The translations under genes were made by a program, and so were the position numbers. Positions 38,019-50,666 of a DNA stretch of 64,000 nt are shown here, piece by piece (positions within the stretch are counted from its first letter, which is position 1; each line of letters opens with the position of its first letter). The notes under the pieces are model-generated. The model searched no databases and was not told the origin of the DNA. It saw only the letters and a program-made list of their open reading frames with translations. This DNA comes from Paragonimus westermani (Eukaryota; Platyhelminthes; Trematoda; Plagiorchiida; Troglotrematidae), in NCBI GenBank assembly GCA_008508345.1, contig QNGE01000422.1, forward strand, positions 62,001 through 126,000, in the 5' to 3' direction.

Positions 38019-40169
38019 GGATTAATGTTAAAGTCACTGTGTAATGCAAGAACAAGCCAAAAGTAATAAGTAATGGTTATGATTAGACTTTACATTTCTG
38101 GCTGTTGAAGAAGGGCCACGCAAGTTAAAATGCAAGGACAGTTCAAGTTTAGCACGCTGCCTATCCTTCAAAACCAACCTAATGATCAGCGAGAACGTAT
38201 CGGGAGTTCGGTCTGTCAACACCTTGATTTACTAATCCTCGTTGGCATGTTGGTTACAGGTCGTGGAAGCGAGATGATAAATGCCAAAGGAAATCAGCCA
38301 AAGTTTATATCTCTTTGATGGTCTCCAACTACACACGCAACTGACCCTTTGAAGCAGAGACATGGTGACCAACCTTGGATCGAACGAACCGTCTGGTTGT
38401 GTGAACGGATATCTTAACGTACACCAGATTCCACACCACACATCAACGTCAAATCGATTATCGTGCAAGCCAATCAATTTAATTGCATCAGGTTCCACTC
38501 GTCCTCTTTTTGCCAAAATTGGCTGCTAAGACCTGTCCCTGAACCCCTACCTTATTAGATTATTTAACTAACTTTTACTTCGAGATTTATTTGTTCATTT
38601 GCCGCTAATCTGTCGTAAATATTTTTGGAATCATGTCAAGTTTATCCGGTTTGAGTAATCAACTCGATGGGAACTTAAAGTACCGTGTACATATTGTTCT
38701 TAGTTGTACGCCGTTTGCTTAAAAACACCGGCTCAATGCTGCCTACATATTGCATCCGCTTGGAAGGAGCCACCATTTAATCTTGCGTGTGTTTGCTGCT
38801 TACAAATATCTTGATCCTCTGTCAGGTAATGTGAACATTTGAACCGTCTCATGACTAACACATTCGGGAGTTTAATCTCGCGTTCGTTCAAGTGTTATGT
38901 TATGAACGGTGATCTGTTCAGATCAACCTTAGCGGCGGAGTCACTCAGATCATATTACCTTAGGTCTACAATGTTGAATCTACCGGTGGGGCTGAATAAC
39001 GTACGCTGTACGAGTGTATGCAATAAGATAACCACGTGTCACTACTACAGCCAGTTCAGTTAGACTGTTTCAAGACATCCTGCTTTAAAATTCTGATTGT
39101 ACATTTATATAAGGCCAAGAAAACCTAGGCAACATGAAACGGCTTTAAGTCTTCGTTGCTATAATGTATTGTCGAAGGATGGAAAGTTTTAATGTGGTAA
39201 AGAAGGAATATTTTTTATCACTAGTTACCGAGGTAGCGTTCGGTTTCAGACAATTCAACGAGCGAGTGCACTGGGGGAGACCTTTCTTATCTATTCAGCC
39301 TAATGGTCGTGAGAATGGGTAACCAAGATCTTTCAAAGGCTCAGCAAAATGGTTGACCTCGAAATAAAAAACCATTCTAAATCTGATCTGGACTGTAGCA
39401 ATAACCATGTCACTGTGAGCTCGGTTGCTGTTTGGACGCTAGGTAGAAGGCTTTACTGAACATGCCACGAGTAGAGCACATCTTCATGATTATACCCACA
39501 GAAAAACTTATTTCCTCCCAAAATAGAATACTGCCACAAGGTTTTAATGCAGGCATATTCCGAAACACGAAAAATGACAGGAGTTCCTGACCCGTGATAA
39601 AGAATTTACCTCCGACTAAACACACATTGACGTTCAAGCGTTTATAGCCTTATTGGACAAATGATGAGTCGGACAAAATCCTACTTGTTTTTTTGTAAAT
39701 TAACTGTCTGGAGCTGACACAAGTAAACCAGTTATGTATGAATTCGCAAAATATATGAAAATAAAATGTTACTGTAAATCAGCGGAAATCCGAGTCTCGA
39801 AATCTGATGTGTGCATACCTCCCAAACTATTCAGCTTACTCTCCAAGCACCCAGGTTATAATGATTTCTTCAGAAAGGAATCTAATCCCATTTCTGGTTT
39901 GTCATTTTCTTAAGATTTCGTTTCCCGTGGATCCTGCTTAATTATTCACTAAACGAACAGACGTTCTGGTGCTTTGGAAGATAAATTATGACAGTTATAC
40001 ACTTGTAACTTTCTAGACATCCTAAGCAATGCCACATGTATATAAATTTTAGTTTCTTACGCAGGTTACCTCAACGTGATTGTGTAATTAATATGCACAT
40101 TAATCAGCCTTGCTTTAAGTAGTCACAAGCATCTAAACTAACAAGAACCAACTAGCTACCTGGACAAGC

Positions 40170-40202
40170 ATGCGATGTGACGGTAATCTAGCCACATCGC
40201 AT
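40170..40202. repeat. 10-bp hairpin
   Basis: ATGCGATGTG at 40170-40179 pairs perfectly with CACATCGCAT at 40193-40202 across a 13-base loop. It may be a chance hairpin. Confidence 0.7.
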
Positions 40203-43200
40203 ATTCGTTTGCAAAATGAACCGTAAATCAATGTCGTACGTGTGGTAGTAAACCAAAATATTACTCCCACCCCAAAGTTCACAAAACACTAACACTAGCG
40301 TGGACAGAAATGTGGTAACCCTAAACTAACCAAGGATAAACCCGTTGGGCAAGCAGTGCGGACGTGCGCGTGCCCTGCGGTGCGCTTATCGGTAGTTTGA
40401 ATCAAAAACGAATCATCAGTGGTGTGCACCTTGTTTATCACTCAAACCAGAGCTTAAATGTTTATTTTCTACAGATTTACCGAAAGGAATGGAAACTAAA
40501 CGGAGTATTCCGGCATACAGTTGGATAGAGGAAAAGGTTGCTGCAAAACGACGACTGTCATAGATAAGTTTGATTGCCTGTAGGTGAGGGACGGAACTAA
40601 TTAACGCAATGAAATTACTTTCCTTGCGAAATGACGCAGCTTTTGGCTTCACGAATAATGAAGAAGGTTCATGCGTGGACTTACATTTACAAGTAGAGAC
40701 CGAGTGTTTAATTGGAATTACTGGAGAAGGGTGACCCTAACAGTGACTTACACGCATTAAGTTATCATGAAACTTATAAGATTCTATTTTCTAACCAACT
40801 GCTGTTAGCGGGTTCATGTGCTGCTCATCGAGTCTATGGAACTAGGCTTCAATGATTCTTCGCGTTGAACATGGAATAATGACATATGTTCATGGCTAAA
40901 GGGATTTTCAACAATTAATATTAGAAAACCTGCTTGTACTAAAACAAATGCATCAGTGTTACATCGATGCAATGAAATACGGACGTCTGAGTGAACCGCG
41001 TAAAAGGTGGTGATCCACAAAAAAGTAACCGTTGTGTTAAGCAGCTTGAGCGTACTCTCTATTGATAGACAACGCAACCTTTGTAGGCGGAAGCCAACGA
41101 CTTCAGTTGTGCACCGTCGAAGGTCCCAAATGAAGAAACTGGTAATTTACGTTGAAAATGTGAGGGGAGTTTTCGTTAAGTCATTCAGTAAATGCTGTTA
41201 AGCACAACCGACTGGCCAATATCCCCAGCGGGTAAAAAGGATTCTAACATGAAGGTACCAGGTAAGCCACTGACGTTAGCATTCGGTATCCACTTCGGAG
41301 GTCCACAAATAACATCGTTCTTTCTTAGATGTGCTAGTACAGGGAACTGTGCCGTTACTTGAACAGGTTTTTTAAATAGACCAGCAGTTAAAAGTGGAGA
41401 ACGAAAGCTACAAATCTGCGTCAAGAAGTTTGAGTAACTTGGTAATTAGAAGTTAAATACTAATTCACGGATTTAACATTTCTGCGTCATCTGTATCCTC
41501 CTTCAACTCAAGATGGCTGCCTGTCAGTTAGAAATCGTCACCGGTCGTTGATACGTTGCAAACAGTCATAAACGTGTTCCTAGTAAGCAAGGATTCAGGT
41601 AATCTTTCGAGGTAAGATTGTTTTTTATTAACGGTTACGTTGGTTTCTGTATGTATTTTCAGCTGCAGTTTAGCGTTGTAGCTTGTCCTTGGAAGTTTGT
41701 GCACTTAGGTTGTGTCAATTTAGAGTTATGGCAAAAAAGAAATTATTCTATGCACTCAGGTGGTAAATTTTTCATATTTACGCAAGCATTCCTATCTTTG
41801 AAGGAAAGGGTAAACAAAATGTTCTTAATCGTAGCAGATGGAAAAGTACACAAAAACCATCGCCGTTACTCTCAATTCATGTTAAGTAAGGAAAAAAGGC
41901 AAACCCAGAAAAGAGTACGCATGTTTACACAGATTTTCAACGGGTCTTAGCTGAGTGTGTGAATATACATTTATGAACATGGGGATAGAACAGCTAATCT
42001 GAAAGTGGCAATCGTTTAGATGCAACTGACCCATATGGATCAGAATGTGGAAGCATGATAAGTCCTTGAAAAACAGAAGATGAAATGATATTATTGTTAG
42101 ACAGTTGCCACAGGGATAAAAGAAATGGTCTGAAATCTTTGGCCAGAATGTCAGGAATTTTTATCCGGGAACATGATAACCACTGAGATCGAGCGTGTGT
42201 TTACAAAATGACGAATAAGATTATAAGTAGTCTTAATCGGTGGTAGACATAGAATATGGTCTCCTCCTTGTAACAAACTTTTACAATCACCGATAACATC
42301 AATCTGGTACCTAAAATAAATTTACAGAGTTAATTAATTGAGATCTAGAAAATCCCACTTTTCAGTGTGAGGTTGAAGACAAACATTGGGGTGTTGTTTC
42401 CCCATTCCTTTAAGTAAACAAGGCAGAACAACACTATATTCAAACGTATGAATGTAAGTTAAACTAACTAGTATACCAGGGAAACCGTTCTCAAAGAGAG
42501 GGTGACCGAGAGCATTCGCAGTGAGATTCAACAGAAGTGAGTTATCAAGAATGTGCATGTTGCCCAGAAAGAAAGTAGGAAAATGAGAACGAACTGCACC
42601 GTGAAGAATGCGCACATTCTTGACTCACAAACATAAACTTGTAATTTCCAGACAAGTCGAAAACTGGTCGTCTAAAATTGCTGTATATAAAGTGGTTGTA
42701 CACCAACATTATCCAAACGAAATAAACAATATTCCTTTGTTGTTGCGGTTGAAATGTCGTCACAATAGAGAATACAACGGAGTCTTATATTTACTGTTCA
42801 TGGACGGCAAAATGTGTAGAAGTGATAGGACAATGAGTTAACAATGTGTTTTTGGTAGCATCGTGTAAAGGATTGCAGATGTGCACTCATAACCCGCGGT
42901 GTCAGAGGTTTTGAAAACAATTTTATGGATCCTTACACCTTCATCGATGCACTCAAATTCACTTGAGCTCCGAGACTTCCCTTATTAGTGATAGCACAAT
43001 GCGATCACTTTTTGACGGCCTGCAACTGTAACACATGATTTGCCGGTGGGTGTATCCGCAATCAAAACAACCAAACATTCCTTACACTCCGTGATAATAA
43101 CCAATGGTGGCACATGTAACCCGTTCATCCTGTTAAGAAACCTATTACAAAACCGTCAAGTTATAAAAGAAAGTTGTAAGCAAAGGATGCGAAAGAGAAC

Positions 43201-45696
43201 GATAGCTTATCAAAACTACCGTTTAACTTTGACCACCTCAAAAAAAATTCTGTATGGAGCAGCTGAATTTACTTTGGTCTTTGGCCTCAGCTGAATTTCG
43301 TTGTATTTATTTTAACTGACAACGTTTGGATACACACAAAAGTACTACGGCTAAATTAAGTTTTATCTGCTAATTACAGTACACCTTGTTTTTTCCAGTT
43401 GGTATAATCCCTTTGGTTATGTATGAAATTCAGTTGACATTCGTAAAACAGTATCCCAGAGATAATGGATATCAAAACAACAGTTTGAATGTTATTTTAT
43501 CAAAACATTTAGAGGTCAGAATGAACGCTTGCAGTAATGCCTGTGTTGGATGAAATTTTCTTTAGTCTTTGCAGGTTTTCAAAAGAACAGAACTGCTTAC
43601 TTGATTTGTGGCTAAAACACTGAGTTATATGTTCGTATCCGATTAAAGCAAAGGTAATTAGATCACTCGCCAACTACATGACCTGGGTTGCCAGCAGACG
43701 ATCTACTGACGTTAAAACTAGTCGGATATTCACAAAAGCTGATTAGGCGCAGATTTCCATTATAACGTAGCAAAATCAACATATTGTGGACTGAGGATCT
43801 TAAGAAAGTTAGCGTCTAACAGGATAGGATACCCCGAAATCACAACCATTTCATAGACGCAGAAAACAAACAGAAGCAAAACCATAGAGGATATCGGAGG
43901 GGTTCAAGTGGTGCATGGATAAATGTTGACTTGCATACCCCAGTTAGCATTGCATAATAAGACAATGAACATGGAAGTCTATAATTTCGTGGTCAGGATT
44001 CCTCGTTACAATCCACAACGCCCTCACTGCCATTTCCATGTTCAACTTGAAGTCGGACTAGTTGGGAAAACAATTATCGAACTCACTGATGTTGGCCTCG
44101 GAACCCGCATGCAACCCAGTCATTTGCAATACAATTACTTTAAAAATTCCGTATTTGCGTTAAGTTGTTCCTCTGAAATGTTTTATCCTCGTCACCACTG
44201 ACTAAACGGTTCTGCTATTCGCAACCATCTTTTCATATTTTGTTTGAGAAGTTCACAAATCGTTCTACTCTCTCCATTACAGTTAACAAATTTAGCGGCG
44301 TTTGCCTCATACTAATGATGCAAGAAAGCTCAGAATGTGTAAGTGAGAAAAGTTACAAATTAATTAACTAATGAGGTGAGTGTTCATACACGTCAGTACT
44401 CACATGATATATATAATTAAAACAAATACTTTACGGATAAGTGGACGTAAAATGCCGTTGGGTCTTCTTCCCCTTTTCAAGTGAGATATGTCGGACAAAC
44501 ACAGTGTTAGACAACACTTACTTCGTATAAGAATGTTCACTCAGTGTTTTGTTAACATAATTCAAAAGGGGTAATACACTGCTTCTACCAACACAACATT
44601 TATAATGCCGGTCAACCGATCCTAATTCTTCCGTCACTAGAATTCACCCCTATTTATTATTAATGTGAGTGTAGTCTCGATCTGATAACCCTACTTGACG
44701 TTCTCGGATGATTAGTTTTGTTGTGAGAGCCATTCCTCATGTTTGCACAATAGCCTAACAGAACTTTGCTAACGGATCTGCAGTTTGTGCTTTCAGCCTC
44801 AATTTTCTTAATACCAGTGTGATTTTCGTTAGAATTAATGTTTATTGTGTTTCCACTGTTTGCTGTCTATGATGCTCTGACTGACAAACGAATTATGGAC
44901 ATCTCTTTTTCAAACATTCACGCATCAAGTAGCGTCAGTAGCCGGGCTTTTCGACAGTCTAACAAAGTGAGCATTTTGCAAAAGTCTATTCTCATCAAAA
45001 ACATGATTACTTGGATCACAACTTTCGTAAGTTTGTAACCCTTAATTGAAGAATACCACAGTGTTAAAATCTAACTTTAATATTGCATATTTCAACCACT
45101 TCGGGTTGGCTTATTCGGAAGTGTTTATCGAGACAATGTTGTCCTAAACACTGTATACTTCACATGACACTTTTCTTTACCGATCTGACTTCAACCCTTC
45201 TGAGCAACATCAGGCTAACTGGCTGAAACACAAATCGTTTCACTCTGTTTGTAACTTCAGCTCAGTCTTGAATTATTAGGTAAATACTTGGTTTTCTATT
45301 TGTTGCTGTATCGTCTTTGTTGTCTCTTGTTCTACACGCATTCGGGCTTACTGGTTGGATTGACTTCCTGTGAATTTGTTCACATATCAAACTAATATAC
45401 CTGAAAGTAAAACCTTTCTTTCACAAGAGTTTTATTGACTTAACCAGTAGAATCAACAGTTCATCTGTATACGGTCTACAGAAAGAATATAACCTCAAAA
45501 TAGACCGTTTTTCTTTGATAACATAAGCAAACAACACATTCTGAGAATTTCCGCTGAGTGAATTTAGAGCCATCGTGGTTCGAAAGTATCTGTACGTGTT
45601 GTGCTGCCAACTGCAGAGAATTAACAGTTCCTGTTGTTTGTGGGGGAAACAGTTGAACGTTTTGCAGCGGAATTCACACTATGTGCGGCGAAATAA

Positions 45697-45785
45697 GCAT
45701 GGCGCATTGGTCAGCCTGGTTGCCTCGCGAAAGAGTGGTCAGAGTTTTAATTCCGATGAGCTGTATTAAGAGTGAAACTCAAGCC
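45697..45785 (+). repeat. SINE-like dispersed repeat, family 2, copy 3
   Basis: The copy contains GCGCATTGGTCAGCCTGGTT and GCCTCGCGAAAGAG, matching copy 1 at 6206-6300. It also has a B-box-like GAGTTTTAATTCC, which supports a tRNA-derived origin for this family. Downstream, 45821-45845 is the reverse complement of a diverged stretch at 11906-11930 (GATCGCAG...GCATTCAGATAG), so other repeat parts may adjoin it. Confidence 0.45.
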
Positions 45786-45849
45786 TAGTGTGTTCTTCTT
45801 GAAGAAGCTAGCTAGAAAGCCTATCTGAATGCGACAGCTGCGATCAGTT

Positions 45850-48185
45850 GTAGGTGATGTTCAATTTATGCTCACTATGTTACGAACATTTCAACAGTTA
45901 ACTTGCAGCTTTGGTGTTTACTGAATTGTCACGACGGACAGAAATTTAATTAAACGATTGAAGAAATAAACCTCCAAACGATTAAGTCGCGCAGGGATAC
46001 GGCCATTAACGACGGTTTCTGAGACGAAATCTAATGGTCGAGGTTGCGTAACATCTTACCAAATTTGCAGTTAAGCTTAAAAAGCAAACGCAGTGTAAAT
46101 CTTGGGGATAAATCAGTTCAAACCGAAAACGGCGCCTTTCCCAATACTTTCTAAAACCAAATTTCAAAGAACATACGTAACGAGAGATAGTTTCACTAAT
46201 GCAGTCGAACATCACTCGGAGTCGATCGCAGCTTACGCATAATCAAAGGTTTTCCAACCAGTTCCTTTCAAAAGGAAGCATTTTGCGTGAGTTTCGCTCT
46301 TGATGGAGCTCTTCGTTAGTAGATAGCTTTAACAAGTTCACAATCTAAACTCCGGTTACGCCTCATATTAGACACGACTAAAAATCGAAAATCCCCTACT
46401 ACACACCAGTAAACGACGAATATTACATATGATCGGTACCATCAGTCGTGTATTAGTTGCAAAGGAAACGCAACTGAGGTTTGAACGTTTTTTATGTGGT
46501 TATCAGTTGACTGAATATGTCCAGTTGTGTTGAGCTTGTGATCTATGAAATTCAAAGAGATGGTAACGTCCGCTAAAATTTTCACTTTATGGTAATGAAC
46601 TACTGCAATAGATTCCAACAGTTCATGGTTTTGCAAACTACTAGTTTCGAAGTAGTGGAACCTTGGTGAATGAAAACACGAAGATCCCTATTACACATTG
46701 TGAACTGCGACAGGAGTTTATGAAATACATTTCTCCAGGCATATTAAACTGGTCAAATGATGCTGAACTCAGTGTTAACTCACCGGCCAACTGCCAAGTG
46801 TGCCAACACAAAAGGTAGTTCGTTTTGGTAGCTATACTTACCGAATTAAATATATAAATTGTAATTAGCTGACGTGTTATAAATTATTCTCACTTTTTTA
46901 TAGGACAGATTTAATTTGAGCACCTCTGTCAGAGGAGGAAAATTTTCAAAGGCTACGGCAAATGGTCCGTTTTTTACGAAGGCGATACCACTCTGTTTGC
47001 CGAATGTAGATGTGTCTAGTAATTAGTTTTAGTTGAGCACATTATCGGAACCGCTCCTAAATACAAGTTTGTATTTTTTTAATTGGATTTTAGTAAAACC
47101 TGCTTAGTAATCGTATGACAACGAACTTGTTCTCTAGCATCAGTGCAGAGCCAGCTAATACATTAACAGTTTTAAAAACAGAAGGTTTAACGTTCCCATT
47201 CAGTTGTGTATGCGCTCAGGCATGTAACTGATGTCACCTTGACGATAGTTGTGTACCTCAGGGTTCTTCACTTCCGACCGGCGCTACATAGATCACTGGC
47301 AAGTTTCCCCTGAACCATGTAACTAGTTAACAAACTGAACAGAGCGAAGAGTGAACACCGATACTTATTACGGTCTGTCGGTCTCTCTTAAACTTGCGCA
47401 ACTCTCAACCTCGTATGCACGCTTGTCTTCTGTACTTCACCGCACAGGTGAGATTTCCAGTATAAGTCCGCATTAACTACCCTTGCCAAGTTAACTAATT
47501 ATGTACTGTTAACCAAACAGATGTGCCCTTAAATCAGTGGTTTAAACATCAGAAGTTTGGGTGACAAGCCGTCGGTCTTTTGGTGATTATATAATGACTG
47601 CTCTCCACACACAACTTGTCACAGGCATGGCTCAAGTCTTCTAACCAGGTTTTGTGAAAAACCGTTTTATTTTTCAACGCTGTTGACCGACCTACTGTCC
47701 AGTACCTTCCGTTCTGGCGAAGCTGAATGCAGTCGCGATCTGGAGAACGTTGTGACCAATGTTGGGCACGAAAATCACAAGAAGCCTGGGCGCAGTGTGC
47801 GGATGTGTTATCATTCGTAACGGTAAAACCAGGCAATTCAACTGCGGTTGATTGAACCTATTGCATGAAAATCGTGAAACAAGGTTGACCACGAGCGTTA
47901 CTTTAAAAACTGCCGAGTTGTTTGGGGCAGTCAACCTGATTATACCCTGACGTGTGCATATCTTAAGTTATGATAAACATTACTTTTAAAATCCTTCAGA
48001 TTTCCAGAAAAAACAATAGACATTCACTATTACAATCCTTCCATTTTTTAAAACAAATACAACATTCACTAATAACGATGAAAAAACATGTTGGAGATGT
48101 TAGCACTACGTTTGCCCTTTTCAGTTGAGAACGTAAAACATTGGAATATTTGGGGCAGGCGGGTAGCGATACCAATAGAAACATG
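45850..48185. other. Unassigned DNA
   Basis: Nothing recognised. A minus-strand frame of 95 codons (47549-47836) overlaps another of 80 codons (47692-47934). It has six Cys in a short region, but I do not recognise it. Confidence 0.35.
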
Positions 48186-48214
48186 TGCAGAACTTATCGT
48201 CAGCTAGGTGTACG

Positions 48215-49095
48215 CGAACCCAATTAAAGGTTCTATCACTCGGATGGAAACTTAAGATTTTTCACAAAAGAGTCAACATGTTAAAAACACCAGTACAATT
48301 TGGAAACCTGTATGAACAAATAGAAAACTCCTCTCTAACGTCGCAGAAAAACAGATGATTGTTCTGCGCAAAACTGGTCAATATTTGGCATCATTTCCTG
48401 ACTTTACTAGTACGTTAGCAGTGCTGTGTGCCATCTGAGCTTTATCAGCATCCAAAACAACCACGAAAACTGAAGGACGTGGTGTTCCTTCAGCCGGACA
48501 AAGATTCTCGTACAGTTACCATAAACAAGGCGGATTTTGCGCCTAAACTGAAGGGTATACTTGTGGATAAACGGAAACGTGGCGTATATATTGCGGCTGA
48601 AAACAATGTATTGATAAAGGGACAAATATCAAGAAAGCTCTAAATAATAACACTCGTAGATATATCTCGGAACATTTACACAGAAGAATGAAACCTACCG
48701 AACCCCACACACCACAGTTAAGAGGTGCTGCATGACGCAATAGTGTGGCGCCCACTAAATGTAATTCTGTGCTCAAACAATTCACTACGGCAGAGGCTTT
48801 CGGATGGTTTATGGACAATCCAAACCCCTTCCGCAAGACGTCTAGTTCATTTAAAAAAAATATTTACAGATTGGGACAATTCTTGGAGGACGTACATGTG
48901 TATCCCGACAGGATGTATTCTAGTGATGCCGACTCTGTTTATCAACGTTCATCTCAGAGAAACTGTTCGTTTTCAGGAGACGTTTCTCTCTTCAAAACCT
49001 CCTGTTATATCTCGTTCAATCATTATGAACGACTCGTAATTCTGCACAGGAGTAGCATCATTCCTGATTTGAAAAACCACGTCAAGAACAAATAA
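48215..49095 (+). pseudogene. Decayed Penelope-like element, N-terminal region and RT fingers to motif A
   Basis: Plus-strand translation aligns in order with residues from about 25 to 275 of the intact PLE frame at 61433-63472. The matches are LKVLSLGWKLKIFHKRVNML with TPVQFGNLYEQIENSS (48224-48330; intact copy VLSLGPKF and TQFENLYDQVSD), then DVVFLQPDKDSRTVTINKAD (from 48478; intact copy IIISRPDEGAGIIILDEADY). They continue with SSFKKNIYRLGQFLEDVHVY (from 48841) and RMYSSDADS with the motif-A Asp codon at 48925-48927. A frameshift after that Asp moves similarity into LFINVHLRETVRF (intact copy LFTNIPLNETIEF). There are at least two in-frame stops and two frameshifts. Motifs B and C (the YVDD box) do not follow; the next recognisable DNA is the arm of the large inverted repeat from 49228. 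The copy cannot encode an active protein. Confidence 0.75.
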
Positions 49096-49229
49096 GCGAC
49101 GTGGCGCTCGGTAGAAAGCTGTGTCAAAATAACGCGGAAATATTTTGGGAATGAGGGATGTGTACTCGTATGATGCTGCTAGAGTATATGAGTGACAACC
49201 AGACATTAACCATCCCCATGCATTTCATA

Positions 49230-50660
49230 GTTGTGCAGATTACCAGTGATTGCCGTTAGGCATGCGAATGCTATTAGTACAAACACTTCTATCATTTTGC
49301 GACTTAATATGCCACGGAAAACTCTATCAGTTAGTAGACAGTCAAGCAGGATAATTCATGATAAAGTTTGCATATTTCGGCTCGAATTTTGATGACCTAG
49401 ACATGAAATTAGCGAAATAGGTGAGCTTAGTATCTCCGTGAAGATACACTGCAACTATCCAAAAGAGTATTTTCGTCCTGAACATTTTGGTTCCACTCAC
49501 CTGGTGAACTGAAAGCACTACGAAAACATTACTGACAAATATAATCCACCGGTGGTTTAGGAACACATTTGTTATGTTTGACCACATACGTAGAGAAATC
49601 CGTGAATAATTTCCAGATGGACCTATGTTTAGATGCACACAATAATCACTAATCAAACCCAGAATTAATTTCAAGTTAACTGAGAAACTCACAGATTACT
49701 TCCTACCAACCAACTGCGTCACGTAATGGTTTACCATGTGTCTGTTGATATTTTTGCCAATTTATTATTGAATTGTATAATAATGACATCTCCCACAGTG
49801 GTTGATCGCGACCGTTGCATTAGGTAAAAAGTTATAGATATTCCGTCAGACAATGACATGAGATCCACGGTACTCGAGCCTGAATAATTGTAGCTTTTTA
49901 AACTTCATCATAGCCTTTCCACCCATATCATTTTGGGAAGCCTAGTTTTACTAAAATCTCCTAACTGGATGTCTGGTGAAAATACTTTGTGCTCACAAAC
50001 AGGAATCACTTTCGGCATGATGGAAAAAGGTGATTTTGGCACTTTAGTTGATCAAAACTGCATAGCCCAGATTGAGTGTCGCTTTCGTTGAGTCCTTGCG
50101 CAAACAACTGTAGAAGCTCAACAAACGAAGTCTGATCAGGCGAAGATGGAGAAGAAGTACGAGAAGTTCTGAATGATCACAGTTAATAAGGTAGAGAAAT
50201 TGGTGTCCACACAAGAACATTTCTGAATTCCTACCCATAATCTGTGTAAAACAAAACTGGAGAGAAGGAATAAAGAACACGGGATTCGTCCATTAGGCTG
50301 TCCATAGCAAAAGAATAAAAAAAGAATAAACGCACACATTCTGACAGCCAAAACCAACGAAAATATGAGAGAGCATGTACGTTAAAGTCTCATGGGTTTC
50401 TTCAATGTCTGATGCTACATCGGCATGAAATTGGACCAGAAAGTTGCAACGCTCTGATACCACAGATGGCGCTAGCGTCTATGAGCGATATCTTGAAGTT
50501 CATCATCCTAATGCACTTCACTACACTTCTAAACATTTTAACACTGGTTATACGAACCTATCTCTCTCGTAAAGAAAAAACAAAAGAAGGCTGACCTTCT
50601 TGGATGCTCCAAACACCAGACTCACTCACTCACTCCACTCACTAGACTCACTCACTCCAC
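49230..50660. other. Unassigned sequence inside the left arm
   Basis: The longest frame, 49342-49692 on the minus strand (116 codons), reads through YCVHLNIGPSGNYSRISLRM and a hydrophobic segment. I do not recognise it. It also carries a GTGAGTGG donor-like site after CACCAG, so an exon is conceivable. Two overlapping minus frames lie at 50044-50280 and 50136-50357. Their presence in both arms shows only that the arms are duplicates, not that the frames are functional. Confidence 0.35.
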
Positions 50661-50664
50661 TCAC
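50619..50664. repeat. ACTC tetranucleotide simple repeat (left arm)
   Basis: A tract of ACTC units with CC interruptions. The right-arm version at 55671-55729 is 13 bases longer, which shifts the reading frame upstream of the PLE fragment between the two arms. Confidence 0.9.
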
Positions 50665-50666
50665 CA

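Larger units (their letters stand above)
35310..45690. other. Long unassigned stretch, no recognised gene
   Basis: About 10 kb without a recognisable gene or large element. Frames reach 110 codons (41618-41950, plus) and 92-95 codons (38232-38516 minus, 42334-42615 minus, 43923-44201 plus). None resembles a known family, and many lie opposite other open frames. Two short hairpins are listed separately. Host introns or intergenic DNA with very old repeats would both fit. Confidence 0.4.
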
